Shown here one piece after another: positions 25,635 to 32,958 of a stretch of 60,614 bases of DNA. The position numbers and the translations under genes were made by a program. Under the pieces are notes generated by a model. The model saw only the letters and a program-made list of their open reading frames with translations, ran no database searches and was not told the origin of the DNA. Source of the stretch: Bacteroidales bacterium (GTDB taxonomy: Bacteria > Bacteroidota > Bacteroidia > Bacteroidales > UBA10428); contig JAFGQZ010000101.1 in the NCBI GenBank assembly GCA_016935435.1, positions 1 to 60,614 of the forward strand, written 5' to 3'. The first letter of the stretch is position 1, and every line of letters starts with the position of its first letter.

Positions 25635-26780
25635 TTATTGTTTCGTTTCAGTATTTATATAAAAGCCCGATTCCGGCACACTCTCGTTTTTAAGCAATTC
25701 ACGGGTGTCGTTGGTAAACCTGTTGAACCTAAATTCATTGTCGCTGTTAAAGTTAAGGCCTGTATTTCCGGTTTTATATTTTGCAACAGGCACAACATAA
25801 AATATTTGCTTGTTCAAGGTGTCGTTCCGATAAACCCAGTATGGTAAATAAGCTGCCGAATCGAGGGTGGTTGTATTATTGTTTTTGCTTATGTGGAGCT
25901 CGGCCATTATTCCTCCGTCTTTATATTGTGCCCGCTGGTTCGATACGAAATTGCCCAGGGAATAAAAAACAGGGCGTTTTACTACAGAATCGCCAATGTT
26001 TACCTCTATATATTTTATAGGCTGAACCACATGTGGGTGGGAACCGATAATTGCATCAGCACCATTTTTGAAGATGAATTCTGCCAGCTTCTGTTGCACC
26101 TTGTTTTCATTTCGCTCGTACTCGTTTCCCCAGTGAATGGCAACGATGGTAAAATCGGGCTTGAGACTTTTAGTTTTTTCCAAATCGAGCCTAATCAGGC
26201 TTGTATCAATGCGATTAACAATAAAAGGCGTATCAACAGTTATGCCGTTAGTGCCGTATGTATAGTTCAGAATTGCCAGTTTTATGTTGTTGCGCTCTAA
26301 TATTAAGGGGTAAACCGAATCGCGTTCGAGCTGGCTTATAAATGTGCCTGTGCGTAAAACATTTAAACTATCGAGCACTTTTATGGTGCGCACCAATCCT
26401 TTTGCCCCCCTGTCGAGCGAATGGTTGTTTGCCGTGAGAAAAATACCGAATCCGGCATTGCGGGCTGCAAGAGCCAGCTCATCTGGGCTCGAGAACTGTG
26501 GATAGCCTTTATAGGGTTTTCCGGCAAGGGTTACTTCAAGGTTGCCAACTGCAATATCGGCGCTGGCAATGTAATCGGCAATATGCCTGAATACAGGTTC
26601 ATAATCGTACGAATTTGTTGAATCTACAAAAGCACCTGAAATTTGGCTGTCGTGCCCCATAATATCGCCAGCAAAAACAATTTTCAGTTTGCTGGTTAAA
26701 TATAATGAATCGGTTTGCGACAGGGCATGTTGAACCGAAAATTGATATACGAGCAACATTAATATAAGTAAACGCATCAT
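25635..26780 (-). CDS. CapA-family metallophosphatase-like protein, exported
   Basis: A 381-residue protein of the CapA/PgsA family (poly-gamma-glutamate-associated, calcineurin-like fold). A signal peptide (MMRLLILMLLVYQFSVQHALSQ) shows export. Fold motifs in order: KIVFAGDIMGHD, VGNLEVTL, FLTANNHSLDRG, VAIHWGNEYE, IIGSHPHVVQP and FYSLGNFVSNQ, so the predicted metal ligands are present. I start it at 26780; a longer frame in the glycine-rich end of the neighbouring gene is spurious. No capB/C genes are here, so it is unlikely to make poly-glutamate. It is the last gene of a lemA-TPM-TPM-capA operon. Substrate unknown. Confidence 0.82.
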   Translation of the reverse strand: MMRLLILMLLVYQFSVQHALSQTDSLYLTSKLKIVFAGDIMGHDSQISGAFVDSTNSYDYEPVFRHIADYIASADIAVGNLEVTLAGKPYKGYPQFSSPDELALAARNAGFGIFLTANNHSLDRGAKGLVRTIKVLDSLNVLRTGTFISQLERDSVYPLILERNNIKLAILNYTYGTNGITVDTPFIVNRIDTSLIRLDLEKTKSLKPDFTIVAIHWGNEYERNENKVQQKLAEFIFKNGADAIIGSHPHVVQPIKYIEVNIGDSVVKRPVFYSLGNFVSNQRAQYKDGGIMAELHISKNNNTTTLDSAAYLPYWVYRNDTLNKQIFYVVPVAKYKTGNTGLNFNSDNEFRFNRFTNDTRELLKNESVPESGFYINTETKQ

Positions 26781-26800
26781 AATTAAATTACAAGAATAAT

Positions 26801-27601
26801 TTACCAGCTTCCGCTTGCCCCGCCACCGCCGAAACTTCCGCCGCCAAAACCTCCAAAACTTCCGCCACCGCCAAAAGAGCCCCTGCCCGACGAGAAATTG
26901 CCAAAGCTGCCCGAATGACTTCCGCCTCTCCCCGAACCCATCATCGACAATAACAGCCACAGCGGAAGGTTGCTGCTGCCCAATGATGAACGTCGGGCTC
27001 GGTTCGATTTCGAGAATATACCGGAAAAGAACAATATTATCATAACCAGTACAACAATGAAACCCGAAGTTTTCCCTTTTGATCCTGTTTTGTTTTCGTA
27101 GTCTTTTGCCGAAAATTCTTTCAGGCTTAAACCCATTAGTACTTCAAGGGCAGCGTCAATGCCCCCGAAAATGTTGTTCTGCTGAAACTTTGGGATCATT
27201 TCGTATTGTACAATGCGGTTGCAGATTGCATCGGGAATAACTGCCTCTAGCCCGTACCCGGTTTGAATCGACACTTCTCCCTTCGACAGTGAAGTTTTTG
27301 GTTTAAATAAAACCACAAGCCCGTTGTCGAATTCTTCGCCGCCAACACCCCAGCTCTCGCCAATTTTTTGTGCTGCCATCGAAACCGGCATTCCGTAAAG
27401 GGTATCGAGCGTTACAACCACAATTTGGGTTGTGGTACGGTTACTAAAGTCTGCAAGTTTGTTTTCGAGAGTAAAAATCTGCTCATTTGTAAATACCCCG
27501 GCATAGTCGTTCACCAGCTTTGGGGGATATGGCTTTTTGGGGAGGGCAACAGCCAGTGTAAACATCATTGCCCCCAAAAAAGTAAATAATAGTTGTTTCA
27601 T
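26801..27601 (-). CDS. TPM-domain protein with glycine-rich tail (YgcG-like)
   Basis: A 266-residue protein: signal peptide (about 1-20), TPM domain (about 25-150, LVNDYAGVFT, QIVVVTLDTLYGM, WGVGGEEFDNGLVVLF), a membrane segment near 185-205, and a long Gly/Ser-rich tail ending in GGGGASGSW. This YgcG architecture places the TPM domain in the periplasm or outside with the tail following the membrane anchor. The ATG at 27601 leaves a four-base gap to the preceding TPM gene. TPM domains are linked to photosystem repair in plants and to envelope roles in bacteria; its activity here is unknown. Confidence 0.82.
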   Translation of the reverse strand: MKQLLFTFLGAMMFTLAVALPKKPYPPKLVNDYAGVFTNEQIFTLENKLADFSNRTTTQIVVVTLDTLYGMPVSMAAQKIGESWGVGGEEFDNGLVVLFKPKTSLSKGEVSIQTGYGLEAVIPDAICNRIVQYEMIPKFQQNNIFGGIDAALEVLMGLSLKEFSAKDYENKTGSKGKTSGFIVVLVMIILFFSGIFSKSNRARRSSLGSSNLPLWLLLSMMGSGRGGSHSGSFGNFSSGRGSFGGGGSFGGFGGGSFGGGGASGSW

Positions 27602-27605
27602 CCTG

Positions 27606-28046
27606 TTAGTTTTTGCCAAACGATATTTCATCCGTTAATTCATTTACATCGTTGGACATATAAGGGAAATATTTTTTAAGGGCCTCACCGGCGAGTGTTA
27701 TACCTATCGACAGCCCTTCGGCAAATTCCTGCCTGGCAAATTTTTGCAAAACAGAATCTTTTATAGAATTCCAGAAACCATCGGGGGTAACTGCATTTAT
27801 GCCGGCATCGCCCAAAATGGCAAACTTATGGTCTTTAACAGCCAGGTAAAACAACACTCCATTGCGCTTTTCGGTTTTGTGAATCTGCAACTTTTCAAAA
27901 ATATGGGCTGCCCTGTCCAAAACTTCTTCGCTGCAATGGTTTTCGATGTGCACACGTATTTCGCCGGAGGTATTAGCTTCAGCATTTTTAATTGCATCGA
28001 TAATTTGCTGTCTCCCGGTGGCGGAGATAAAATTTTCAGCTGTCAT
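27606..28046 (-). CDS. Short TPM-domain protein
   Basis: A 146-residue protein consisting of a TPM domain alone (TSGEIRVHIE near residue 25, then RNGVLFYLAVKDHKFAILGD and GINAVTPDGFW). No signal peptide or membrane segment is seen, so it may be cytosolic or membrane-associated through LemA. It lies nine bases after lemA and four before the longer TPM gene. lemA-TPM-TPM is a frequent gene order; the proteins presumably work together at the membrane. Confidence 0.82.
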   Translation of the reverse strand: MTAENFISATGRQQIIDAIKNAEANTSGEIRVHIENHCSEEVLDRAAHIFEKLQIHKTEKRNGVLFYLAVKDHKFAILGDAGINAVTPDGFWNSIKDSVLQKFARQEFAEGLSIGITLAGEALKKYFPYMSNDVNELTDEISFGKN

Positions 28047-28055
28047 ACAGTATGG

Positions 28056-28631
28056 TTAAAAGGCAACAGCCGGCGCTTCAGAAGCCTTTTCGTCGGCAGT
28101 AAAATATCCCTTCTGTTCTTTATTGAACAATACATTCTGCGGAAAATATGCCACAAAAGAGTTGTATTTCTGTACCGATTCGGTATAACGGTCGCGTTCT
28201 ACTTTAATACGGTTTTCCGTTCCTTCAAGCTGTGCCTGCAAGTCGAGGAAGTTTTGGTTTGCTTTAAGGTCGGGGTATTTTTCTACTACAACCATCAGGC
28301 GCGAGAGTGCCCCCGAGAGTGCGTCCTGGGTTTGCTGGAAGTTTTGTACGCTTGCAGCGTCGAGGTTTTCGGGGTTAATGTTTACCGATGTTGCTTTCGC
28401 GCGTGCTTCGATTACCTGTGTGAGTGTTTCTTGTTCAAAATCGGCATAACCCTTCACAGTATTCACCAGGTTGGGTATTAAATCGAGCCTGCGCTGGTAT
28501 GCCGATTCTACCATTGCCCATTTGGCTTTAACATCCTGCTCGAGCTTTATTACTTTGTTGAACTTGCTTACATAGATTAAAACAAGAACTAACACTATGC
28601 CACCGAAAATAAACCAGTTTTTATATTTCAT
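28056..28631 (-). CDS. LemA family protein
   Basis: A 191-residue LemA protein: one N-terminal membrane segment (about 6-24, WFIFGGIVLVLVLIYV) followed by a long helical bundle with the family signature of VKAKWAMVESAYQRRLDLIPNL and QTQDALSGALSRLMVVVEKYPDLK. It heads the operon with two TPM proteins and CapA. LemA function is poorly defined; in other bacteria it is tied to membrane stress and two-component signalling. It has its own -7 box 26 bases upstream. Confidence 0.9.
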   Translation of the reverse strand: MKYKNWFIFGGIVLVLVLIYVSKFNKVIKLEQDVKAKWAMVESAYQRRLDLIPNLVNTVKGYADFEQETLTQVIEARAKATSVNINPENLDAASVQNFQQTQDALSGALSRLMVVVEKYPDLKANQNFLDLQAQLEGTENRIKVERDRYTESVQKYNSFVAYFPQNVLFNKEQKGYFTADEKASEAPAVAF

Positions 28632-28656
28632 AGTATAAAGTTTAATCGTTTTGAGG

Positions 28657-28664
28657 CAAAGTTA
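28657..28664 (-). promoter_or_regulatory. -7 box for the lemA operon
   Basis: Minus-strand TAACTTTG is a full TAnnTTTG match, 26 bases upstream of the lemA start, with TTTA-like sequence in the -33 zone. The short leader is about 20 bases. Confidence 0.45.
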
Positions 28665-28733
28665 TAACTTTCGGAACAAAAATCAGTAAAACCTCTGGCA
28701 TAGTTTTCGTAAGTAAGTTTAAAAACAAAAAGC

Positions 28734-29165
28734 ATGAAAACAACACTCCGTTTTTTTTGTATCGTACTTGTTGGTGTCGTTCTGATAAGTTGCGAAGAAA
28801 TCTTAAACAACCCCACGGCAGCAGAAATAGCTTCGGAAATTGAGGGCACCTGGGAATGCGACGAGAGCTCATCGGTTTTTAAATCGGCTACCGATATCTA
28901 TATGGTATATATCTCGCCCGATGAAAACGACTCTACCCTGGTTTATATCAGTAATTTTTATGCTTTGGGAAACGGGATTGAAGCCAAAGCCCGCGTTTCG
29001 GGCTATACTTTAAGCCTTTTTAACCAAACACTTACAGGTGGTTATATAGTGCAGGGCACAGGCACTATTTCTACCAATTTAAAAAGTATATCATGGAACT
29101 ATTCTGTTGACGATGGCAGTGGCATTAAAGACGATGTTGTGGCTAAATATACTTACCGATATTGA
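28734..29165 (+). CDS. Small hypothetical lipoprotein
   Basis: A 143-residue protein with lipobox VLISC (C20), so exported and lipid-anchored. The mature part is rich in Ser/Thr and beta-prone residues (TLVYISNFYALGNGIEAKARVSG), suggesting a small beta-barrel or lipocalin-like domain of the kind often annotated in Bacteroidetes lipoproteins, but I recognise no family. It is divergent from lemA with a 102-base gap and lies 54 bases before the Usp gene. No function is proposed. Confidence 0.7.
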   Translation: MKTTLRFFCIVLVGVVLISCEEILNNPTAAEIASEIEGTWECDESSSVFKSATDIYMVYISPDENDSTLVYISNFYALGNGIEAKARVSGYTLSLFNQTLTGGYIVQGTGTISTNLKSISWNYSVDDGSGIKDDVVAKYTYRY

Positions 29166-29219
29166 TTATTTAATGTTTTTTTTTGTAACTTCTGTTCAAT
29201 ATTTCAAAACCTTTAAGCT

Positions 29220-30119
29220 ATGGAAAGTACCGGAATTAATGAAAAGGGAACGATACTGGTACCTGTGGATTATTCCGATTACAGTACCCTGGCATGCCGA
29301 TATGCAGCCAAAATTGCCACTAAATCGGGGAGCAGCCTGTGTTTCTTTCATGCCTTTTATTCTCCTGCCTTCGATTTAATTGAACTTACCGGCGGCTTAC
29401 AGTCGCAGCAACAGCTCAGGGCCGATGTCACAGAAAAACTCATTGAGTCGGAAACCAGCGATATGCAGGAATATATCAAGAAATTGTACACCTTTTCGGA
29501 ATATAACGACATTGATAAAAGCAGGGTAAGTTTCGAAATAAAAGCCGGGCTGGCAAAAGACGAGCTTATAAACCTTGCCGGGGAGTTAAAGCCTTCTATG
29601 GTAGTTATGGGCACACGGGGCGCCGACAAAAAAACCTCATCTATTATGGGAAGCATTACAGAAGTGGCAATTAAAAGGCTCTCTGTGCCGGTTTTGGCCA
29701 TCCCGGAAGATTATAAATTTATTGGCGGGCAAAATATGCGCCGTATTTTGTACCTTACCGATTTTGATGAATCGGATTTTATGTCGATAAAGAAGCTGTT
29801 ACAGTTCAGTAAGCTGTTTAAAATGTCGATACATTGTATTCACATTGGCCCCCGTACCGATAAATGGGAAATGCTTAAAATGGACGGGCTGAAAGACTAT
29901 TTTCAGAAAATATACCAGGAAAATTCTGTGGAATGCCATATTTTGGAAAGCAAGCCCGATTTGTTGCAGTCGATTGATAAGTATGTCGCTGAAAACGACA
30001 TTAACCTTATTTCGTTAACCCACCGCAAAAGAAGTTTATTGGAAAAGGTACTAAAACCAAGTTTGACCAAAAAAATATTTTACCATACCGAAATACCTTT
30101 GCTAGTGTTTCATTCTTAG
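29220..30119 (+). CDS. Tandem-domain universal stress protein
   Basis: A 299-residue cytosolic protein of two Usp domains (about 8-160 and 170-299). The first keeps the ATP-binding glycine pattern MGTRGADKKTSSIMGSITE, resembling the G-x2-G-x9-G(S/T) loop; the second lacks it (SLTHRKRSLLEKVLKPSLTKK). So only one nucleotide site is expected. It ends eight bases before the convergent VTT gene and has no visible terminator. Confidence 0.9.
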   Translation: MESTGINEKGTILVPVDYSDYSTLACRYAAKIATKSGSSLCFFHAFYSPAFDLIELTGGLQSQQQLRADVTEKLIESETSDMQEYIKKLYTFSEYNDIDKSRVSFEIKAGLAKDELINLAGELKPSMVVMGTRGADKKTSSIMGSITEVAIKRLSVPVLAIPEDYKFIGGQNMRRILYLTDFDESDFMSIKKLLQFSKLFKMSIHCIHIGPRTDKWEMLKMDGLKDYFQKIYQENSVECHILESKPDLLQSIDKYVAENDINLISLTHRKRSLLEKVLKPSLTKKIFYHTEIPLLVFHS

Positions 30120-30127
30120 TTTTTGTT

Positions 30128-30694
30128 TCAGGTTAAAACCTTCGTTTCCCATATTATAAAGCCGATTATTGCAAAGCGGACAAACCTGATGAGCGAATAA
30201 GACAGGTAGTGTTTTATTTTAAAATTTACCGACCCCATAAGCATGGCCACACCGGAAAATGGCACTGGCGTTAACGATGCTATAATTATAAGAACTGCCC
30301 CAAATTGTTGTAAATTTTGTTCAAATTTCCTCAGCTTTTTTTTCCACAGATACCTGTAAAGCTGTGTTGAACTAAAATATTTGCCTGTAAAGTATGCAAT
30401 TATACCTGCCAGGTAAGAAATAAACGACAATATAAACACAACAATAATATAATTGTGCAAAGTTTCAAACCGTAGCGCCCAAATTACAAAAAACTCGGGG
30501 GGGATTATTCCTATAAGTATTTCCGACACTGTAAATATTAGCATTATAAGAACATGGTTGTCGAAAACGGGTTCGAGCCACGAAAAGTAGTCGATATTTA
30601 CGTAGCGTTTAATAAGAACATAGCCAAACACTATGGCAGCAAGCCAAAGTATGCCTTTGCCTATGTTTCTCCAGAGAAATCCTTTTTTCTCCAT
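30128..30694 (-). CDS. VTT/DedA-like membrane protein
   Basis: A 188-residue integral membrane protein with about five hydrophobic segments and the VTT-domain hallmarks: PPEFFVIWALRF near residue 65, then a central amphipathic stretch and SLTPVPFSGVAMLMGS, the re-entrant proline-containing loop of the DedA/VTT superfamily, members of which act as lipid-translocating or membrane-homeostasis proteins. Four bases separate it from the CoA-binding gene upstream, indicating an operon with that gene and probably ispF. Confidence 0.78.
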   Translation of the reverse strand: MEKKGFLWRNIGKGILWLAAIVFGYVLIKRYVNIDYFSWLEPVFDNHVLIMLIFTVSEILIGIIPPEFFVIWALRFETLHNYIIVVFILSFISYLAGIIAYFTGKYFSSTQLYRYLWKKKLRKFEQNLQQFGAVLIIIASLTPVPFSGVAMLMGSVNFKIKHYLSYSLIRFVRFAIIGFIIWETKVLT

Positions 30695-30698
30695 ATAC

Positions 30699-31058
30699 CT
30701 ATAATTGTCCGCCGTTTATCATCACAAGTGCGCAACCCTCGATGCACTCAATATTATGTTTTTGGGCAAGTTCCATAAGTTCGGGGTTTTCTGTGCCGGG
30801 ATTAAAAACAATCTTTTTTGGGTGCAGCTTTAAAATATAATCATAATAATCTTTCTGCCTTCTCGAACCTACATACAGCAATAAGTTTTCGGTGTTTTCT
30901 TCAGGAGGGAACCCTGTTTTTATTTCAATTCCCGATACGGTGCCACTTCTGAAACCGACAGGAACAACCATTTTATTGTGCCTCACAAGGCTTTTAATAA
31001 CTTTATTAGAATGCCTAAGCGGGTTTGGGCTGGCGCCAAGTACAAGGTATTTACCCAT
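30699..31058 (-). CDS. CoA-binding domain protein (YccU-like)
   Basis: A 119-residue Rossmann-fold protein consisting of a single CoA-binding domain (MGKYLVLGASPNPLRHSNK, VVPVGFRSG, FNPGTENPELMELA, EGCALVMI). Standalone forms are widespread and uncharacterised; they resemble the N-terminal part of acyl-CoA synthetase ADP-forming enzymes. Operon position is between ispF and the VTT protein. Confidence 0.88.
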   Translation of the reverse strand: MGKYLVLGASPNPLRHSNKVIKSLVRHNKMVVPVGFRSGTVSGIEIKTGFPPEENTENLLLYVGSRRQKDYYDYILKLHPKKIVFNPGTENPELMELAQKHNIECIEGCALVMINGGQL

Positions 31059-31092
31059 AGCGGTATAGATTAGTTATGTACGAAATAACTAA

Positions 31093-31572
31093 TTATTTTT
31101 TATAAACCAAAACTACAGCATAAGCCGTAATGCCTTCTTCTCTACCAACAAAGCCCATCTTTTCTGTTGTTGTGGCCTTAATAGAAATATTATCGGTTGC
31201 AATACCAATAATGTCAGCCAGGGTTTCCTGCATAGCGGGAATAAAATCTTTTATTTTTGGTTTTTGCAGGCAAATCGTCGAATCGATGTTTCCTACCTTG
31301 TATCCTTTAAGTGCCAGAAGTTCGGCAGTTTTTTTCAATAATATTTTGCTGTCGATTCCTTTATAATTGGCAGAGGTATCGGGGAAATGCACCCCTATGT
31401 CGCGCAGGTTAACTGACCCCAACAAGGCATCGCAAATGGCATGTATCAGCACATCGCCATCGGAATGGGCAACAGGGCCCTTTGTATGTTCAATGGGCAT
31501 GCCCCCGAGCACAAACTTACGGCCAGTTTCGAGTTGGTGAACATCGTAGCCAAAACCTATACGGAAATTCAT
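31093..31572 (-). CDS. ispF: 2-C-methyl-D-erythritol 2,4-cyclodiphosphate synthase
   Basis: Fifth step of the non-mevalonate isoprenoid pathway, releasing CMP. The 159-residue trimeric enzyme has the start MNFRIGFGYDVH with zinc ligands D10 and H12, GPVAHSDGDVLIHAICDALLG with the third ligand His, and the C-terminal KATTTEKMGFVGREEGI. It provides precursors used by UppS elsewhere in the window. It leads the ispF-CoA-binding-VTT group and follows porV after a 182-base gap with a hairpin. Confidence 0.96.
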   Translation of the reverse strand: MNFRIGFGYDVHQLETGRKFVLGGMPIEHTKGPVAHSDGDVLIHAICDALLGSVNLRDIGVHFPDTSANYKGIDSKILLKKTAELLALKGYKVGNIDSTICLQKPKIKDFIPAMQETLADIIGIATDNISIKATTTEKMGFVGREEGITAYAVVLVYKK

Positions 31573-31685
31573 AGTTTAATTTTTTTATAATACACTTAGG
31601 TTACCAAGGGGGAGCGCAAACACCAATCCTGGTGTGCGTTTATGCCGGCCTTTGAAATTTTAATTTACAGACCTTAAATATAAAA

Positions 31686-31728
31686 CCCATTGCTATACAA
31701 AAATATTCAAAGATTGTATAACAATGGG
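31686..31728 (-). terminator. Long hairpin after porV
   Basis: Arms CCCATTGCTATACAA (31686-31700) and TTGTATAACAATGGG (31714-31728) pair over 15 positions with one mismatch around a 13-base loop. Read on the minus strand the hairpin is followed by TTTTATATTT, a modest U-tract, and lies 27 bases after the porV stop, so it probably ends porU-porV transcription. Confidence 0.7.
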
Positions 31729-31754
31729 CAATATTAAAAAGAAAACTTCTTTGC

Positions 31755-32906
31755 TTATTCAAACCTGAAGCCCAGGGTAAACCTCATGGTGTTTGCCAGG
31801 GGGTTTGCCCTTCCACCGGTAGCAGGGAAAAGGTATGAAAAATCGAGCGAAAACACATTTAGGTTAAAACCGGCACCCAGGGTAAAGTATTTACGGTTTC
31901 CTTTAGTTTCGTATTCGTTAAAATAGCCCGCACGAATGGCAAACTGTTTCATATACAAGTACTCGGCACCAACCGACCACATCAGCTCGTGCAGTTCTTC
32001 GCTGCCACCGCCCGGGGCATCGTAAAACGACTTGTAAACCCCTTCAATTACCCCTATTTTCTGCATGTCGAAAGCAGTGTCGTTAGGTTGTGGGGTTGGT
32101 ACCAGCAATTTGTTCAGGTCGATGGTAAAGCTCATTTGGTTGTAATCGTCGATATCCATGGTAAGCCTGCCCCCCAGGCGCATGTTAGTGGGTATAAACT
32201 GGCTTTCGTTGTCTTCGGAATACGACATTTTCGAACCTATATTTGAAATATTCAGCCCATAAGCCATTTCGGCATTGTAGTTGCTTAATTGTATGGGTTT
32301 CTGGTAATATGCCGAAAGGTCGGCAGCATAAGATGTGCCTGGTTCATAGCGGGCGCCCGAAGTTAAATTGCTTGCTCCGGCAGCTATGTTTGAATAGATG
32401 AACCTGAATACGAGGCCTCCACCAAAGTTTTCCGAAAACATACGTGAATAGCCTAAATCAAATGCCAGTTCGTGCGGGCGTATTTTATTTCCGGTAGCAA
32501 CAGCATTGATGTCAATTTCGGAAATTTCCCCAAGGTTGAAATACCGGAGGGCGCTGCTTACTGCCTGATCATTCCCGAATTTTCTATAGCCGGTCAAATA
32601 CAGCAGGTTCAGGTCGGTAACCCCTAAACCCCTGAGCCATGGCGTATAAGATACGGCCACGCCGCTTTGTTCTTTTACAAATGGAAATTTTGAAGGGTTC
32701 CAGTGCTGCGAATTGATATCGGGGGTTGTTGCCACCCCGGCGTCGCCCATGGCACCCGCTTTTGAGTCGGGGGCTATTGTCAGGAACGAAACTGAAGTTT
32801 TAAGTGCGTTTAGCGATTCAGAATCCCTGCCATCGGTCGATTGGCCGTTAGCGGAATTTAGTACAACTATTGTAAGCCCGATAAGAATTAAATACCTTTT
32901 ATACAT
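31755..32906 (-). CDS. porV: Type IX secretion outer-membrane protein PorV
   Basis: A 383-residue FadL-like outer-membrane barrel that carries type IX cargo from the translocon to the PorU sortase. Start at ATG 32906 gives MYKRYLILIGLTIVVLNSANGQ, a signal peptide; an ATG-free extension upstream is dismissed. Family hallmarks near the N-terminus are VSFLTIAPDSKAGAMGDAG and WNPSKFPF, and the C-terminus ends in an aromatic barrel strand (TMRFTLGFRFE). It follows porU by 52 bases on the same strand, the order I know from P. gingivalis and Flavobacterium. Confidence 0.92.
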   Translation of the reverse strand: MYKRYLILIGLTIVVLNSANGQSTDGRDSESLNALKTSVSFLTIAPDSKAGAMGDAGVATTPDINSQHWNPSKFPFVKEQSGVAVSYTPWLRGLGVTDLNLLYLTGYRKFGNDQAVSSALRYFNLGEISEIDINAVATGNKIRPHELAFDLGYSRMFSENFGGGLVFRFIYSNIAAGASNLTSGARYEPGTSYAADLSAYYQKPIQLSNYNAEMAYGLNISNIGSKMSYSEDNESQFIPTNMRLGGRLTMDIDDYNQMSFTIDLNKLLVPTPQPNDTAFDMQKIGVIEGVYKSFYDAPGGGSEELHELMWSVGAEYLYMKQFAIRAGYFNEYETKGNRKYFTLGAGFNLNVFSLDFSYLFPATGGRANPLANTMRFTLGFRFE

Positions 32907-32958
32907 TACTTGTTGTGTTAAGAAGTGCAAAATTATAAAATTTAATTACTAAACGTAT

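Noticed and set aside
25635..26780. Poly-gamma-glutamate synthesis by the CapA protein
   Set aside because: No capB, capC or ligase genes are near, and CapA-like exported phosphatases exist outside capsule loci.
27744..28481. A 245-codon open frame on the plus strand opposite lemA and the short TPM gene
   Set aside because: It is rich in Cys and Phe, has no domain I recognise, and lies antisense to two well supported genes with matching family motifs.
31615..31638. Hairpin CGC-ACACCA/TGGTGT-GCG between porV and ispF
   Set aside because: Stable but with a two-base bulge and no T-tract on either strand; not supported as a terminator or riboswitch.
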